Counted from the first letter of the stretch, positions 8,971-18,543 are shown. The stretch is DNA of 64,000 nt from Pseudomonas helmanticensis (GCF_900182985.1 NZ_FXUY01000002.1:436501-500500), one strand, 5' to 3'. The notes: generated from the letters alone by a model not told the origin. Program-made: numbers and translations.

Positions 8971-9706
8971 ACGCGAGCATCACCGCACACAGCACCAGAA
9001 AACCGCAGAACAGCCCACGCAGCAGCCGTTCCGGCATGGCGTGGGCGACCTTGACGCCCCAACTGATGCTGGCCAGACCACCGATGGCCAGCGGCAGACC
9101 GATCATCCAGTCAACTTCGTGATGCACGGCGTAGGTCACCAGGGTCACGCCGGTACTTGGCAGCGCCAGCGCCAGTGACAAGCCTTGCGCGACGACCTGC
9201 GTGGTGCCGAACAGGCTGGTCAGCACGGGCGTCGCCACCACCGCCCCGCCGACCCCGAACAAACCGCCCATGGTCCCGGACGCCGCACCGAGCACACCCA
9301 GCCACGGCCATGAATAACGCATCTCGGACGTCGCTGCCGGTTGGCGGCCGAACATCTTCAACAGGTTGTACGTCGACAACACCACAAGGAACGCGACGAA
9401 ACCGATGCGCATGGTTTGCGCATCGATGCCGACCGCCCAGATCGAGCCGATCCAGGCAAAGCAGAACCCCATCAGCGCCAGCGGCAGCGCGTGACACAAC
9501 TCGATGCGATTGCGCTGGTGATACCGCCACAGCGCCAGCATCACGTTAGGCACGACCATGACCAGCGCGGTGCCTTGGGCGATCTGCTGATCCAGGCCGA
9601 ACCACACGCCCAGCAACGGAATGGCGATCAAACCGCCGCCGATACCGAAGATGCCACCGAGTGTGCCGAGCGCAGCGCCGAACAACAGGTACAACAAAAA
9701 CTCCAT
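8960..9706 (-). CDS. TauE/SafE (TSUP) family membrane transporter
   Basis: A 248-residue polytopic inner-membrane protein with about eight helices and the internal duplication typical of the family: GGIFGIGGGLIAIPLL near the N-terminus and GGLFGVGGAVVATPVL around residues 147-162. Family members export or import sulfite, sulfoacetate or other organosulfur anions; the substrate here is unknown. AGAGGA precedes a GTG (9709) immediately followed by ATG (9706), so either may start the protein. It is divergent from the LysR gene at 9821, the common arrangement in which the regulator controls the transporter. Confidence 0.87.
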   Translation of the reverse strand: MEFLLYLLFGAALGTLGGIFGIGGGLIAIPLLGVWFGLDQQIAQGTALVMVVPNVMLALWRYHQRNRIELCHALPLALMGFCFAWIGSIWAVGIDAQTMRIGFVAFLVVLSTYNLLKMFGRQPAATSEMRYSWPWLGVLGAASGTMGGLFGVGGAVVATPVLTSLFGTTQVVAQGLSLALALPSTGVTLVTYAVHHEVDWMIGLPLAIGGLASISWGVKVAHAMPERLLRGLFCGFLVLCAVMLAFKV

Positions 9707-9788
9707 CACAGCCGAATTCCTCTCACGTCAGGCGATTCATCCTACGCAGTCATGGCTGGCGGGGAAACGCACAGCAACGCACAATGGC

Positions 9789-9813
9789 TATGCCAATTTC
9801 GCACAAGCGCATA
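9789..9813. promoter_or_regulatory. Candidate LysR operator between transporter and regulator
   Basis: TATGC and GCATA face each other across 15 bases just upstream of the LysR ATG, a dyad of the right scale for a LysR dimer. Short arms make this only suggestive. Confidence 0.3.
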
Positions 9814-9820
9814 ACTCAAC

Positions 9821-10777
9821 ATGAACCCTAATCAGTTGACCGATCAACTCGGGCTGTTTCTCGATGTATTGGAGAGTGGCAGCTTTTCCGCCGCTTCGCG
9901 CCGTCATCCGCTGACACCTTCGGCGGTCGCGCGACGTATCGATAGCCTGGAAAGCGCGGTCGGCAGCCAGTTGTTCATTCGCAGCACTCATGCCGTGCTC
10001 GCCACGCCGGCCGGTCTCGCGTTTGCCGAGCGGGCACGACGCATCGTTGCCGAACTGCAACTTGCCCGCGCTGAAGCGGTGTCGCTGAGTAGTGCGCCGG
10101 AGGGCCTGATTCGCATCGATGCTCCGGCAGCATTCGGGCGGCGACATCTGGCGCCGGTGATTGCCGATTTCCTCGTTCTGTATCCGGGGCTGGATGTGCA
10201 ATTGCACTTGATCGACAGCTTCGTCGATATGGCCGGTTCCAATCTTGGCAAAGTCGATCTGGTCCTGCGCGCAGGGCAAATGGCCGACACCCGGTTGGTC
10301 GCGACACCGCTGGCAAGCATGGTGCGGATCGCCTGCGCCAGCCCCGACTACCTCAAGCGCCGAGGCGTGCCGAGCGTTCCTGGGCAATTGAGTTCACACG
10401 ACGGGCTCGACTGGGACGGACTCGCCCCACCGTTCGCCTGGCGTTTTGAATTGAACGGGCAAATGCAACTGCATCGCCCGGCGCGGATCCGCATGAGCGC
10501 CAATAACGCCGAAGCACTGGTCTGCGGCGCCCTCGCCGGATTGGGCATTGCGCACCTGCCGACGTGGCTGGCCAGTGAATACCTGTTACGCGGCGAACTG
10601 CTGCCGCTGTTTTGCGAAAGCGGCCTGCCCAACCCTGAGTCCACCGGCATTTATGCATTGCGCATGGAACAGCAGAAGAATTCGCGCAGCCGCTTGTTGC
10701 TCGAGTATCTGAAAAGCCGTTTCAGCCCGGTGCCGCCGTGGGATCTGGCGCTACAGCGAGATTTGGGCCGGCACTGA
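9821..10777 (+). CDS. LysR-type transcriptional regulator
   Basis: A 318-residue regulator. The helix-turn-helix is FLDVLESGSFSAASRRHPLT with PSAVARRIDSLE, and the effector domain follows from about residue 93 (GLIRIDAPAAFGRRHLAPVI). It belongs to the large CrgA/AaeR-like branch in which a short motif near residue 100 and a C-terminal LGIAHLP segment are conserved. It is divergent from the TauE-family gene with 110 bp between, so it probably regulates that transporter. Downstream, ohrR follows after a gap and looks separately transcribed. Confidence 0.87.
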   Translation: MNPNQLTDQLGLFLDVLESGSFSAASRRHPLTPSAVARRIDSLESAVGSQLFIRSTHAVLATPAGLAFAERARRIVAELQLARAEAVSLSSAPEGLIRIDAPAAFGRRHLAPVIADFLVLYPGLDVQLHLIDSFVDMAGSNLGKVDLVLRAGQMADTRLVATPLASMVRIACASPDYLKRRGVPSVPGQLSSHDGLDWDGLAPPFAWRFELNGQMQLHRPARIRMSANNAEALVCGALAGLGIAHLPTWLASEYLLRGELLPLFCESGLPNPESTGIYALRMEQQKNSRSRLLLEYLKSRFSPVPPWDLALQRDLGRH

Positions 10778-10849
10778 CGCTGGAGAATTATCTGGCGCAT
10801 TAAACATTCGGGCGCTAGATTCATGACCATCACCGATCAAGGCTTTGCT

Positions 10850-11314
10850 ATGACCTCCGAGCGCAATACCCCCGACATTTGCGAAGAACTGCTGCTGGAC
10901 AACCAGGCCTGCTTCGCCCTGCATTCCACTTCGCTGATGATGACCAAAGTCTACAAGCCGCTGTTGCAGGCGCTGGGCCTGACGTATCCGCAGTACCTGG
11001 CGATGATGGTGCTGTGGGAAAAGGATGGTTTGACGGTCGGAGAGATCAGCGCAAAGCTGCTGACTGATCCGGGTTCGCTGACGCCGCTGCTGAAACGCCT
11101 GGAGGCTGAAGGTTTGCTCAGCCGCACGCGCAGTCGCGAGGATGAGCGGGTAGTCATCGTCGAATTGACCGAACAGGGCCGAGCGCTAAAAGACCAGGCG
11201 CGCACTGTTCCCCCTTGCATCCTCGGCGCCAGCGGCTTCACGCTGGAACGCCTGCAAAATCTGCAATCGGAGCTGCAGGCCCTGCGCAGCCACCTGCAAC
11301 AAAGCCTCGCCTGA
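10850..11314 (+). CDS. ohrR: MarR-family organic hydroperoxide regulator OhrR
   Basis: A 154-residue MarR repressor. The peroxide-sensing cysteine lies in NQACFALHST (C21), and a second cysteine at C123 (TVPPCILG) makes it a two-cysteine OhrR like that of Xanthomonas, in which peroxide drives an intersubunit disulfide and release of DNA. The winged helix carries LTDPGSLTPLLKRLEAEGLL and the wing RSREDERVV. I start at the ATG at 10850, eight bases after CAAGG, where MTSERNTPDI matches the usual short N-terminus. Its target ohr follows downstream beyond a REP pair, so the two are probably separate transcripts. Confidence 0.93.
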   Translation: MTSERNTPDICEELLLDNQACFALHSTSLMMTKVYKPLLQALGLTYPQYLAMMVLWEKDGLTVGEISAKLLTDPGSLTPLLKRLEAEGLLSRTRSREDERVVIVELTEQGRALKDQARTVPPCILGASGFTLERLQNLQSELQALRSHLQQSLA

Positions 11315-11329
11315 ATCCACTCTCCCCCC

Positions 11330-11410
11330 TGTAGGAGCTGCGGCACGCTGCGATCTTTTGATCTTAAAAAAGCCAAGGTCAAAAGATCGCAGCGTGCCGC
11401 AGCTCCTACA
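11330..11410. repeat. REP palindrome pair (TGTAGGAGCTGCGGCACGCTG family)
   Basis: Two inverted arms of about 34 bp, almost perfect, starting TGTAGGAGCTGCGGCACGCT, separated by ten bases. It sits between the ohrR stop and the ohr promoter. The core differs from other copies by GGCACG replacing CGCAGG; 46979-47067 has the same variant. Confidence 0.9.
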
Positions 11411-11472
11411 AATGTTTCAGCCACTCTCCATAGCGCTTCCTGCACTTATCGAATCATTTTTGAAAATTTATC

Positions 11473-11540
11473 TTGCGCGCCAAATATTAGCGCGATACAT
11501 TTGCCTCGTACTTACTTAGCGCGCAAACAATTAGCGCGAA
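11473..11540 (+). promoter_or_regulatory. Candidate OhrR operators in the ohr promoter
   Basis: Four GCGCG cores lie upstream of ohr at 11475, 11490, 11519 and 11534, each preceded by TT or TTA. They form two pairs with 15 bp between the cores of a pair and 29 bp between pairs. This regular spacing on one DNA face fits two OhrR dimers. The last site ends 27 bp before the ohr start codon. Confidence 0.5.
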
Positions 11541-11566
11541 ATATGACACTCAACGAGGCTCACACC

Positions 11567-11986
11567 ATGCAAACTCTCTACACCGCAATCGCAACCTCCA
11601 CCGGCGGCCGTGATGGTCGTGCGATCTCCAGCGACAACATTCTCGACGTCAAACTCGCCACTCCGAAAGAGCTCGGCGGTGCCGGTGGCGCAGCGACCAA
11701 CCCTGAGCAGCTGTTCGCAGCCGGCTATTCGGCCTGCTTTATCGGTGCGCTTAAATTCGTTGCCAGCCAGACCCAACGCAAAATCCCCGACGACGCGTCG
11801 ATCACCGCGCACGTCGGCATCGGCCAGATTCCTGGCGGCTTCGGTCTGGACATCGACCTGCACATCAGCCTGCCAGGCCTGGAACAAGCCGATGCGCAAA
11901 CGCTGGTCGACGCTGCCCACCAGGTCTGCCCGTACTCCAACGCCACCCGTGGCAATGTCGATGTACGCTTGCACGTCACCGTTTAA
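11567..11986 (+). CDS. ohr: Organic hydroperoxide resistance protein Ohr
   Basis: A 139-residue thiol peroxidase of the OsmC/Ohr fold that reduces fatty-acid and other organic hydroperoxides in the cytosol with lipoylated proteins as electron donors. The two redox cysteines are C57 (GYSACFIGAL) and C121 (HQVCPYSNATRGN), the classic Ohr pair. I chose the ATG at 11567 after GAGGCTCACACC, giving the standard MQTLYTAIAT start. It is preceded by ohrR, and tandem candidate operators lie directly upstream, so peroxide induction through OhrR is very likely. Confidence 0.95.
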   Translation: MQTLYTAIATSTGGRDGRAISSDNILDVKLATPKELGGAGGAATNPEQLFAAGYSACFIGALKFVASQTQRKIPDDASITAHVGIGQIPGGFGLDIDLHISLPGLEQADAQTLVDAAHQVCPYSNATRGNVDVRLHVTV

Positions 11987-12005
11987 AGTCACACCCATAT
12001 CCCAA

Positions 12006-12096
12006 TGTAGGAGTGAGCCTGCTCGCGATAGCGGTGGTTCAGTCGATGAAGATTGTTGACTGTGCTGACGCCATCGCGAGCAGGCTCACTCCTACA
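12006..12096. repeat. REP palindrome pair (GTAGGAGTGAGCCTGCTCGCG family)
   Basis: Inverted arms of about 28 bp (TGTAGGAGTGAGCCTGCTCG on the left) separated by about 35 bases. It lies between the convergent ohr and efp genes, just outside the efp terminator. Confidence 0.9.
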
Positions 12097-12130
12097 GGGG
12101 ATCTGCGGCGTGACACAAATCACAGGCACA

Positions 12131-12160
12131 AAAAAGCCCGACTCAATGGTCGGGCTTTTT
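12131..12160 (-). terminator. Intrinsic terminator of efp
   Basis: Stem AAAAGCCCGAC/GTCGGGCTTTT with a short loop and T-run, 20 bp after the efp stop codon on the minus strand. The A-tract on the other side may also stop ohr transcripts. Confidence 0.85.
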
Positions 12161-12180
12161 CTTTCCGCAAAAAGCAGTGC

Positions 12181-12750
12181 TTATTTGGCACGGCCTTTGT
12201 AGGAACCGCCTTCGCGGGTGTCGATTTCGATCTTGTCACCGATTTCGATGAAGTCGGCAACTTGCAGCTCAGTACCGTTGGCCAGCTTGGCTGGCTTCAT
12301 GACTTTGCCGGAAGTGTCGCCGCGAGCCGAACCTTCGGTGTAGTCAACTACGCGCACGATGGTGGTCGGCAGCTCTACGGAAACCAGACGCTCTTCGAAG
12401 AAGATCGCTTCGCAAACATCGGTCATGCCTTCTTCAACGAAAGGCAGAACGGCTTCGATGTCTTCAGCGTTCAGCTCGTACATGGTGTAGTCGGTGGTGT
12501 CCATGAACGTGTAGGTGTCGCCGCTGATGAAGGACAGGGTCGCTTCTTTGCGGTCGAGGATCACGTCGTCCAGTTTGTCGTCAGCGCTGTAAACGATCTC
12601 GGTCTTGTAACCGGTCAGCAGGTTTTTCAGCTTGGTCTTCATGATCGCGCTGTTACGGCCCGACTTGGTGAATTCAGCTTTCTGAACCAGCCAAGGATCG
12701 TTCTCGAGACGGATCACGGTACCGGGTTTCAGTTCTTTACCAGTTTTCAT
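12181..12750 (-). CDS. efp: Translation elongation factor P
   Basis: A 189-residue three-domain translation factor that rescues ribosomes stalled at polyproline stretches. The modification site lies in the loop [10 protein letters not shown] with arginine at position 32, the rhamnosylated form found in Pseudomonas and Neisseria, rather than the lysine of E. coli. This agrees with the upstream gene, which encodes the arginine rhamnosyltransferase EarP. The two genes are codirectional with 48 bp between them and likely share a transcript. A strong terminator follows. Confidence 0.97.
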   Translation of the reverse strand: MKTGKELKPGTVIRLENDPWLVQKAEFTKSGRNSAIMKTKLKNLLTGYKTEIVYSADDKLDDVILDRKEATLSFISGDTYTFMDTTDYTMYELNAEDIEAVLPFVEEGMTDVCEAIFFEERLVSVELPTTIVRVVDYTEGSARGDTSGKVMKPAKLANGTELQVADFIEIGDKIEIDTREGGSYKGRAK

Positions 12751-12798
12751 TGCGAATATCCGAATTTGGATGGGATTTACAAAAATCTAGGCCGCGTA

Positions 12799-13941
12799 TC
12801 ATATCCAATTTAGGTAAAACTGTACCAGCGCTGCGGCAAGATCGGCCTGCAAGCCTTGTTCCAGACACCATGCTTCGGCATTTTTGTGCAGTTCTGGCCA
12901 ATGATTACGGGCGGCGAGCCATTGTTCAGCAATCGGCAGACCGGCATTCCATGCGCGCCACAAACCGTTCGTCGCCTCGGCAGCGGCCGGGGACAGGCCT
13001 TTTGTGTAGAGCGCGAGGAACGCGTCAAGCTTGTCCAGATGGATGTCTTCGTCCTGCTGATAGATGTGCCAGAGCATCGGCCGCCCTGCCCACTGCGCGC
13101 GGACAAACGAATCTTCGCCGCGCACCGCGTTGAAATCGCAGCACCAGAGCAAATGATCGTATTGATCCTGTCGGACGAACGGCAGCACTTGCACGGTCAA
13201 TGCCTGACGCACATGAAGCGCCCCGACGCTCAGGGTTTCCACCCCGAGCCAGCGCGCTACATCACCGAGGATCCGCCCTTCCGGCACCAGCAGGTGAGTC
13301 GGCATGGCGTCCGCCGCCAAGACATCCAGCCAACTGGCCAGCCCGGTATTCTCGTAGGCAAACAGCGAAATCAGCTGTGCATCGGCCGCGCGATCAATCC
13401 CCAGCCCTTGCAGGAATTGTCGCTGCGCTGCGCGATCGTGTTGAAACTGCCGACGCTGATCGAGCAATCCTCGCTCGCGCAGCAGGCCTCCGGTACCCGG
13501 CTGAAATCCCGGGAAGAAGAAAAACTTCTGCACCGATTTGTATTTGACCGACGGCAAACCGTGACAACCGATCACCCAGTCTTCGGCACTCAAGTAGTCA
13601 AGGTTCATCCACAGCGGCGGTTTTTCCCGCTCGGCCATGACGTCCATGTAATCACTCGGCAGTTGGCAGGCGAATGCAGCAATCACCACATCAGCAGCCT
13701 CGGTGTGCACCCAGTCACTTGGCCAATGGCGAACTTCAACGCCCTGTTGCCATTGTTGCGCGACATCGATGTCGATCTCGGGGCAGAGACGCTCGAATGC
13801 GCGCAGGTCATCGACCCACAAACGCACCTCCAGTGCGTGTTCGGCGACCAATTGCCGGGCCAGGCGCCAGGTCACACCGATGTCGCCGTAGTTGTCGACC
13901 ACCGTGCAGAAAATATCCCAGCGGGTTTTCGGTTGCAGCAT
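12799..13941 (-). CDS. earP: EF-P arginine rhamnosyltransferase EarP
   Basis: A 380-residue GT-B glycosyltransferase that transfers L-rhamnose from dTDP-rhamnose to arginine 32 of EF-P with inversion. The N-terminal FCTVVDNYGDIGVTWRLAR carries the conserved aspartates D16 and D20, and RGEDSFVRAQWAGRP (from residue 274) carries the Glu-Asp pair that binds the nucleotide sugar. It sits directly upstream of efp. It was formerly annotated as a hypothetical (DUF2331) family. Its donor needs the rml pathway, which is not in this window. Confidence 0.95.
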   Translation of the reverse strand: MLQPKTRWDIFCTVVDNYGDIGVTWRLARQLVAEHALEVRLWVDDLRAFERLCPEIDIDVAQQWQQGVEVRHWPSDWVHTEAADVVIAAFACQLPSDYMDVMAEREKPPLWMNLDYLSAEDWVIGCHGLPSVKYKSVQKFFFFPGFQPGTGGLLRERGLLDQRRQFQHDRAAQRQFLQGLGIDRAADAQLISLFAYENTGLASWLDVLAADAMPTHLLVPEGRILGDVARWLGVETLSVGALHVRQALTVQVLPFVRQDQYDHLLWCCDFNAVRGEDSFVRAQWAGRPMLWHIYQQDEDIHLDKLDAFLALYTKGLSPAAAEATNGLWRAWNAGLPIAEQWLAARNHWPELHKNAEAWCLEQGLQADLAAALVQFYLNWI

Positions 13942-14065
13942 TCAAGACTCCCGTTGGCAAAAGCACCGATTGTCCGCATAAATGACCTCGTGCAGAAGAG
14001 CCGACGAGGATTAATCTTCGTGCGACAATCGCCACTTGCCCGCAATCATCCGCCAGGAGGCAGCC

Positions 14066-14476
14066 ATGCCCTACCGTCCCAATCCGCGTCGCCCCTTGCC
14101 TGTTCAGCTTAGCGCGCTGCACCTGACCGGCAGCATTGCCTTGGGCATGTGGCTGGGTTTCCTCGCCATCGCGCTGACCTGCTGGCTGCTTTCCCGCTTT
14201 CTGTTCACTGAACAACTGGCGCCTGTCGCTCAGGCGGTGCAGCAACTGGCCAAGCCGCCGGCTGCCGTCCAGGTGCAACCGGATATTCCGCCGCAAAGTC
14301 CGCTGTTCGACCAGTACGAAGAAAACCTGCGCAAGAACGAACAGCAGGCTCGACTCGATCAGGCGCGCAGCAGCTCGCGCAATCAGTCGAACCCGAAATG
14401 CCAGTTCTGGCTGCAACAGGATCAGACGGCTCCGAGCGAAAAAAGCCGCGCCAACGTTTTACAATTCTGCGATTGA
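14066..14476 (+). CDS. Single-pass membrane protein of unknown function
   Basis: A 136-residue protein. It has a basic N-terminus, one hydrophobic helix around residues 22-50 (IALGMWLGFLAIALTCWLL), a proline-rich stretch and then a charged helix ending QFCD. No family is recognised. The start is well supported by CCAGGAGGCAGCC just upstream; an in-frame extension to 14036 is unlikely. The stop is two bases before the start of a Gre-like factor, so the two are probably cotranslated, which suggests but does not show a link. Confidence 0.75.
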   Translation: MPYRPNPRRPLPVQLSALHLTGSIALGMWLGFLAIALTCWLLSRFLFTEQLAPVAQAVQQLAKPPAAVQVQPDIPPQSPLFDQYEENLRKNEQQARLDQARSSSRNQSNPKCQFWLQQDQTAPSEKSRANVLQFCD

Positions 14477-14478
14477 TC

Positions 14479-14961
14479 ATGAACAAGCACAGCGTCCACC
14501 AACTGATTCTCGACAAACTGCGCGTTGACCTCGACATCGCCGAGCGTGCCGCGCAGACCGCTTACGAAACCGCGACTCACGAAGAGAACATTGCCGAAAA
14601 CAAATACGACACGCTGGGCCTGGAAGCGTCGTATCTGGCAGCGGGGCAAGCAAAACGGGTCGAGGAAATTCGGCAGTCACTGGCGCTGTGCCAGAACCTG
14701 ACGCTGCGTGCCTATGACGAAAACCGCGGAATCGAGATCGGCGCCCTGCTCGGCCTTGAAGACGAAAAGGGTCGCGAGCAATGGCTGTTTCTGGCGCCGG
14801 ATGCGGCAGGCCTGAAAGTCGATGTGGTGGGTCAGCCGATTACCGTCATCACCCCACGCTCGCCGCTGGGCAAAAGCCTGCTGGGCAAGTTCGAAGGCGA
14901 TGAGGTGGAGATTCTGGTGGCAGGCACCCGGCAACAGTTCGCTGTCACCGAGGTGCTCTGA
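14479..14961 (+). CDS. GreA/GreB-family transcription factor (short paralogue)
   Basis: A 160-residue protein. The C-terminal half matches the FKBP-like Gre domain (TPRSPLGKSLLGKFEGDEVE), and the N-terminal half is a predicted coiled coil with HEENIAENKYDTLGLEASYL at the position of the acidic tip of true Gre factors. Gre proteins enter the RNA polymerase secondary channel to trigger cleavage of backtracked RNA. A genuine greB is encoded at 27302, and this divergent form may have another role. It begins two bases after the preceding membrane protein gene and converges on cysB. Confidence 0.8.
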   Translation: MNKHSVHQLILDKLRVDLDIAERAAQTAYETATHEENIAENKYDTLGLEASYLAAGQAKRVEEIRQSLALCQNLTLRAYDENRGIEIGALLGLEDEKGREQWLFLAPDAAGLKVDVVGQPITVITPRSPLGKSLLGKFEGDEVEILVAGTRQQFAVTEVL

Positions 14962-14970
14962 AACAAGTGC

Positions 14971-15954
<984 letters not shown>

Positions 15955-16057
15955 TCAAAGCAGGTAGACGCCACGGGCATCAGCGACGGTATATAACTAT
16001 ATTAATGGTTTGAAGAATAAATCTAGAACTTTTTTGTCAAAGTGCCATTATTCTGCT

Positions 16058-16561
16058 TCAGCGATCCTCACTGCGCCGACGCTCAAACAGTGGCACTAGA
16101 TAAACCGGCACCTTCGATAACTGCAGAACCCGCGCCGCCGTACGCCCCAACGGCGTTTCCGCGCCCACCCCGTGGCTATGACTGCCAACGATCAGCAAGT
16201 CGACAGAGAGCTTCTGCACCTGGTCGAGAATCACCTGCGACGGATCGCCCTGCAGCACGCGCACCGCGCGAATGCGCTGCAAGTCTTGTTCGCCTTCATC
16301 ACCCAATTCTTCACGAAAGCTTTCCAGCACCCGCTGCTCAATATTGGCGATGACTGTTTTCAGACCCTGGCTATGAAATTCGTTCAATGCCTGCTCATCG
16401 AGATAGCTCTGCAACACCGATTCGGCGAACAGCCCCATCGGCTCCACCGCGTGCACCACGTACAGGTCAGCATTGAACGTTCGCGCCAACGCCAAGGCAT
16501 GCTGCATCACTAACGGTGCGTACAGACCGAGGTCAGTGGCATACAGCATCGAACGAATCAT
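16058..16561 (-). CDS. Universal stress protein (UspA family)
   Basis: A 167-residue cytosolic protein with the USP fold. It opens with MIRSMLYATDLGLYAPLV and ends with VGSHSHGVGAETPLGRTA, the ATP-binding loop of nucleotide-binding members. I start at the ATG at 16561, four bases after AGGAGG. It lies between the 5'-nucleotidase gene upstream and cysB downstream on the same strand. The role is probably stress survival; the target is unknown. Confidence 0.9.
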   Translation of the reverse strand: MIRSMLYATDLGLYAPLVMQHALALARTFNADLYVVHAVEPMGLFAESVLQSYLDEQALNEFHSQGLKTVIANIEQRVLESFREELGDEGEQDLQRIRAVRVLQGDPSQVILDQVQKLSVDLLIVGSHSHGVGAETPLGRTAARVLQLSKVPVYLVPLFERRRSEDR

Positions 16562-16658
16562 ATGACCTCCTCGCAAGCCAACATGGCGGAGATTTGATTC
16601 AGCTTAGCAGTGCCTTGGCGAGTACGACGTGCGGCGCAACGTCTTGAACCACAGGGCT

Positions 16659-17564
16659 TTAGACCGACGGTTCGTTGCTGATGCCGTGCGGTACATGACC
16701 CGTGGCGACCACTTCACGCGCCAGTTCGCAGTGGCCGGCCTGATCATCGAAGAACACGTCAGCGGCGAACGCTTCGAGAAACGCCGATTTGGTCAGGCCG
16801 CCGAGGAACAGTGACTCGTCGAGACGGATGTCCCACTCGCGCAAGGTGCGGATCACCCGCTCATGCGCCGGTGCCGAACGCGCGGTGACCAGCGCCGTGC
16901 GGATCGGGCAGTCATCGTCAGGGAATTCGCGCTGCAACAGATTGAGTGCTGCGAGAAAGCCTTTGAACGGCCCACCACGCAACGGCTCGCGCGCCGCTTC
17001 ACGCTCCTTGGCCTGGAACGCTTCGAGCCCGCCTGACTGATAGACACGCTCCGACTCGTCGGAAAAAATCACCGCGTCACCGTCGAAAGCGATACGCAAT
17101 TCGTCACTCGCGGCACGGCTGGCGCCACCGGAGAGAATGGTTGCCGCAGCGAAGCCGGCGTCCAGCGCCGCGCGCACATCTTCCGCATGGGTGGAAAGAA
17201 ACAGGTCGCAACCAAAGGCTTTCAAATAGGGATACGGACTGCGCCCGCCAACGAACGCCGCACGGGAAATCGCCAGGCCGTAATGGTGAATCGAGTTGAA
17301 CACGCGCAGCCCGGTGTCGGCGCTGTTGCGCGAGACCAGAATCACTTCGACCCGCGCGCGACCGAGGCGACTGTTAAGGTTCAGGAGTTTTTCCACCAGC
17401 GGGAAGGCATCGCCGGGTGCCAAAATCTCGTCTTCGTGTTCGATCTGATATTGCCGATAGGCTTCGACGCCGCTCGACAGGTAGACCTTGTGGCTCTCGC
17501 TCAGGTCGAACAAGGCGCGCGACGAAATCGCCAGCACCAGTTTGTCATCGATGTTCTTGGCCAT
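16659..17564 (-). CDS. Cytosolic 5'-nucleotidase (NT5C1-like)
   Basis: A 301-residue enzyme of the 5_nucleotid (PF06189) family, related to vertebrate cytosolic 5'-nucleotidase IA, which dephosphorylates AMP and other monophosphates. Family blocks seen are ILVSRNSADTGLRVF, FDGDAVIFSDESERVY with its aspartates, and ADVFFDDQAGHCE near the C-terminus. I start at the ATG at 17564 after GGGGAAAGC. It follows the ketopantoate reductase gene by 22 bp on the same strand, so they are probably one operon. Confidence 0.85.
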   Translation of the reverse strand: MAKNIDDKLVLAISSRALFDLSESHKVYLSSGVEAYRQYQIEHEDEILAPGDAFPLVEKLLNLNSRLGRARVEVILVSRNSADTGLRVFNSIHHYGLAISRAAFVGGRSPYPYLKAFGCDLFLSTHAEDVRAALDAGFAAATILSGGASRAASDELRIAFDGDAVIFSDESERVYQSGGLEAFQAKEREAAREPLRGGPFKGFLAALNLLQREFPDDDCPIRTALVTARSAPAHERVIRTLREWDIRLDESLFLGGLTKSAFLEAFAADVFFDDQAGHCELAREVVATGHVPHGISNEPSV

Positions 17565-17586
17565 GCTTTCCCCCAGAGCGACCGAC

Positions 17587-18543
17587 TCAAACGTTGCGTC
17601 GGTCGATAAAACACAAATTGCGGTACAACGCTTCAATACGCGGCAGCTCACAGCCTGCCGCTTTCGCCGCCGCCAGTGGCCGGGCGTAAATCGCCTCCAG
17701 CTCAAGCGGTCGTTTATGCAACAAATCGTGGTACATGCTCGGCCAGTAGTCGGGCATTTTTTCAGTCATCGTGAACAGAAATTCGGCATAGCCGGGCGGC
17801 ACTTCCAGACCACAGGCCTTGGCGCCCTGCACCACCTCGGCCATCAATGCCTGGATCGATGCGCGGCTGTCGGCATCGGCCATCAACGGTGTGGTGCTGG
17901 CACCGAGCAACACCGATAGACCGTTGTAGGGAATATTCCAGACCAGTTTTTGCCAGCGTGCCTGATGCAGATTGGGCATTGCCTGGGAGTCGAGACCGGC
18001 ACTGCGGAACAGCCCGGAACCTTGCTCGACAATCGCCATGCGCGCGGCGTCATCGGCGGCCGGGCCGCTGTGATAACCGACATTGACTGCACCGAGCGCC
18101 TGATGGGTGATCAGGCCCGGGCCATCACGATGCACGCAGATCAGGCACAGCCCGCCGAGCAAATGCAGGGAATCGGGCAACAGCGCGCGCAGACTGTCTT
18201 CGACATCCAGACCGTTCTGCAGTAACAGCACTTTCGCATCCGGCTTGGCTGCTTGAATGATTGCCGGCGCCAGATCAGCGTTGCTGGTGGTTTTTGCGCC
18301 GACCAGCAGCCAGTCACACTTGGGCATGTCCTCGGCTGCCGAATAGGCTTGCGCCGGATTCAGCGTCAGTTGGCCATGCACCGCGCTGTTGACCTGCAAT
18401 CCGCGCTCGGCGACTGCCGAGAACTCGCTGCGCAACAGAAAGTGCACATCGAAGCCGGCACGCGCCAGCATCACCCCGTAAAACCCGCCAATTGCCCCGG
18501 TACCAATAATCCCCACCACCGGTTTATGCACTGCCCCCATCAT
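17587..18543 (-). CDS. panE: 2-dehydropantoate 2-reductase family protein
   Basis: A 318-residue NADPH-dependent reductase. The Rossmann loop GIIGTGAIGGFYG lies at residues 11-23, and the catalytic KLVWNIPYN (K199, N203, N207) matches the KxxxNxxxN pattern of PanE. PanE reduces ketopantoate to pantoate for coenzyme A synthesis. Pseudomonads carry several paralogues, so this one might act on another 2-oxo acid. GAGGAG precedes the ATG at 18543, which overlaps the stop of the thioredoxin-like gene as ATGA, indicating translational coupling. Confidence 0.8.
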   Translation of the reverse strand: MMGAVHKPVVGIIGTGAIGGFYGVMLARAGFDVHFLLRSEFSAVAERGLQVNSAVHGQLTLNPAQAYSAAEDMPKCDWLLVGAKTTSNADLAPAIIQAAKPDAKVLLLQNGLDVEDSLRALLPDSLHLLGGLCLICVHRDGPGLITHQALGAVNVGYHSGPAADDAARMAIVEQGSGLFRSAGLDSQAMPNLHQARWQKLVWNIPYNGLSVLLGASTTPLMADADSRASIQALMAEVVQGAKACGLEVPPGYAEFLFTMTEKMPDYWPSMYHDLLHKRPLELEAIYARPLAAAKAAGCELPRIEALYRNLCFIDRRNV

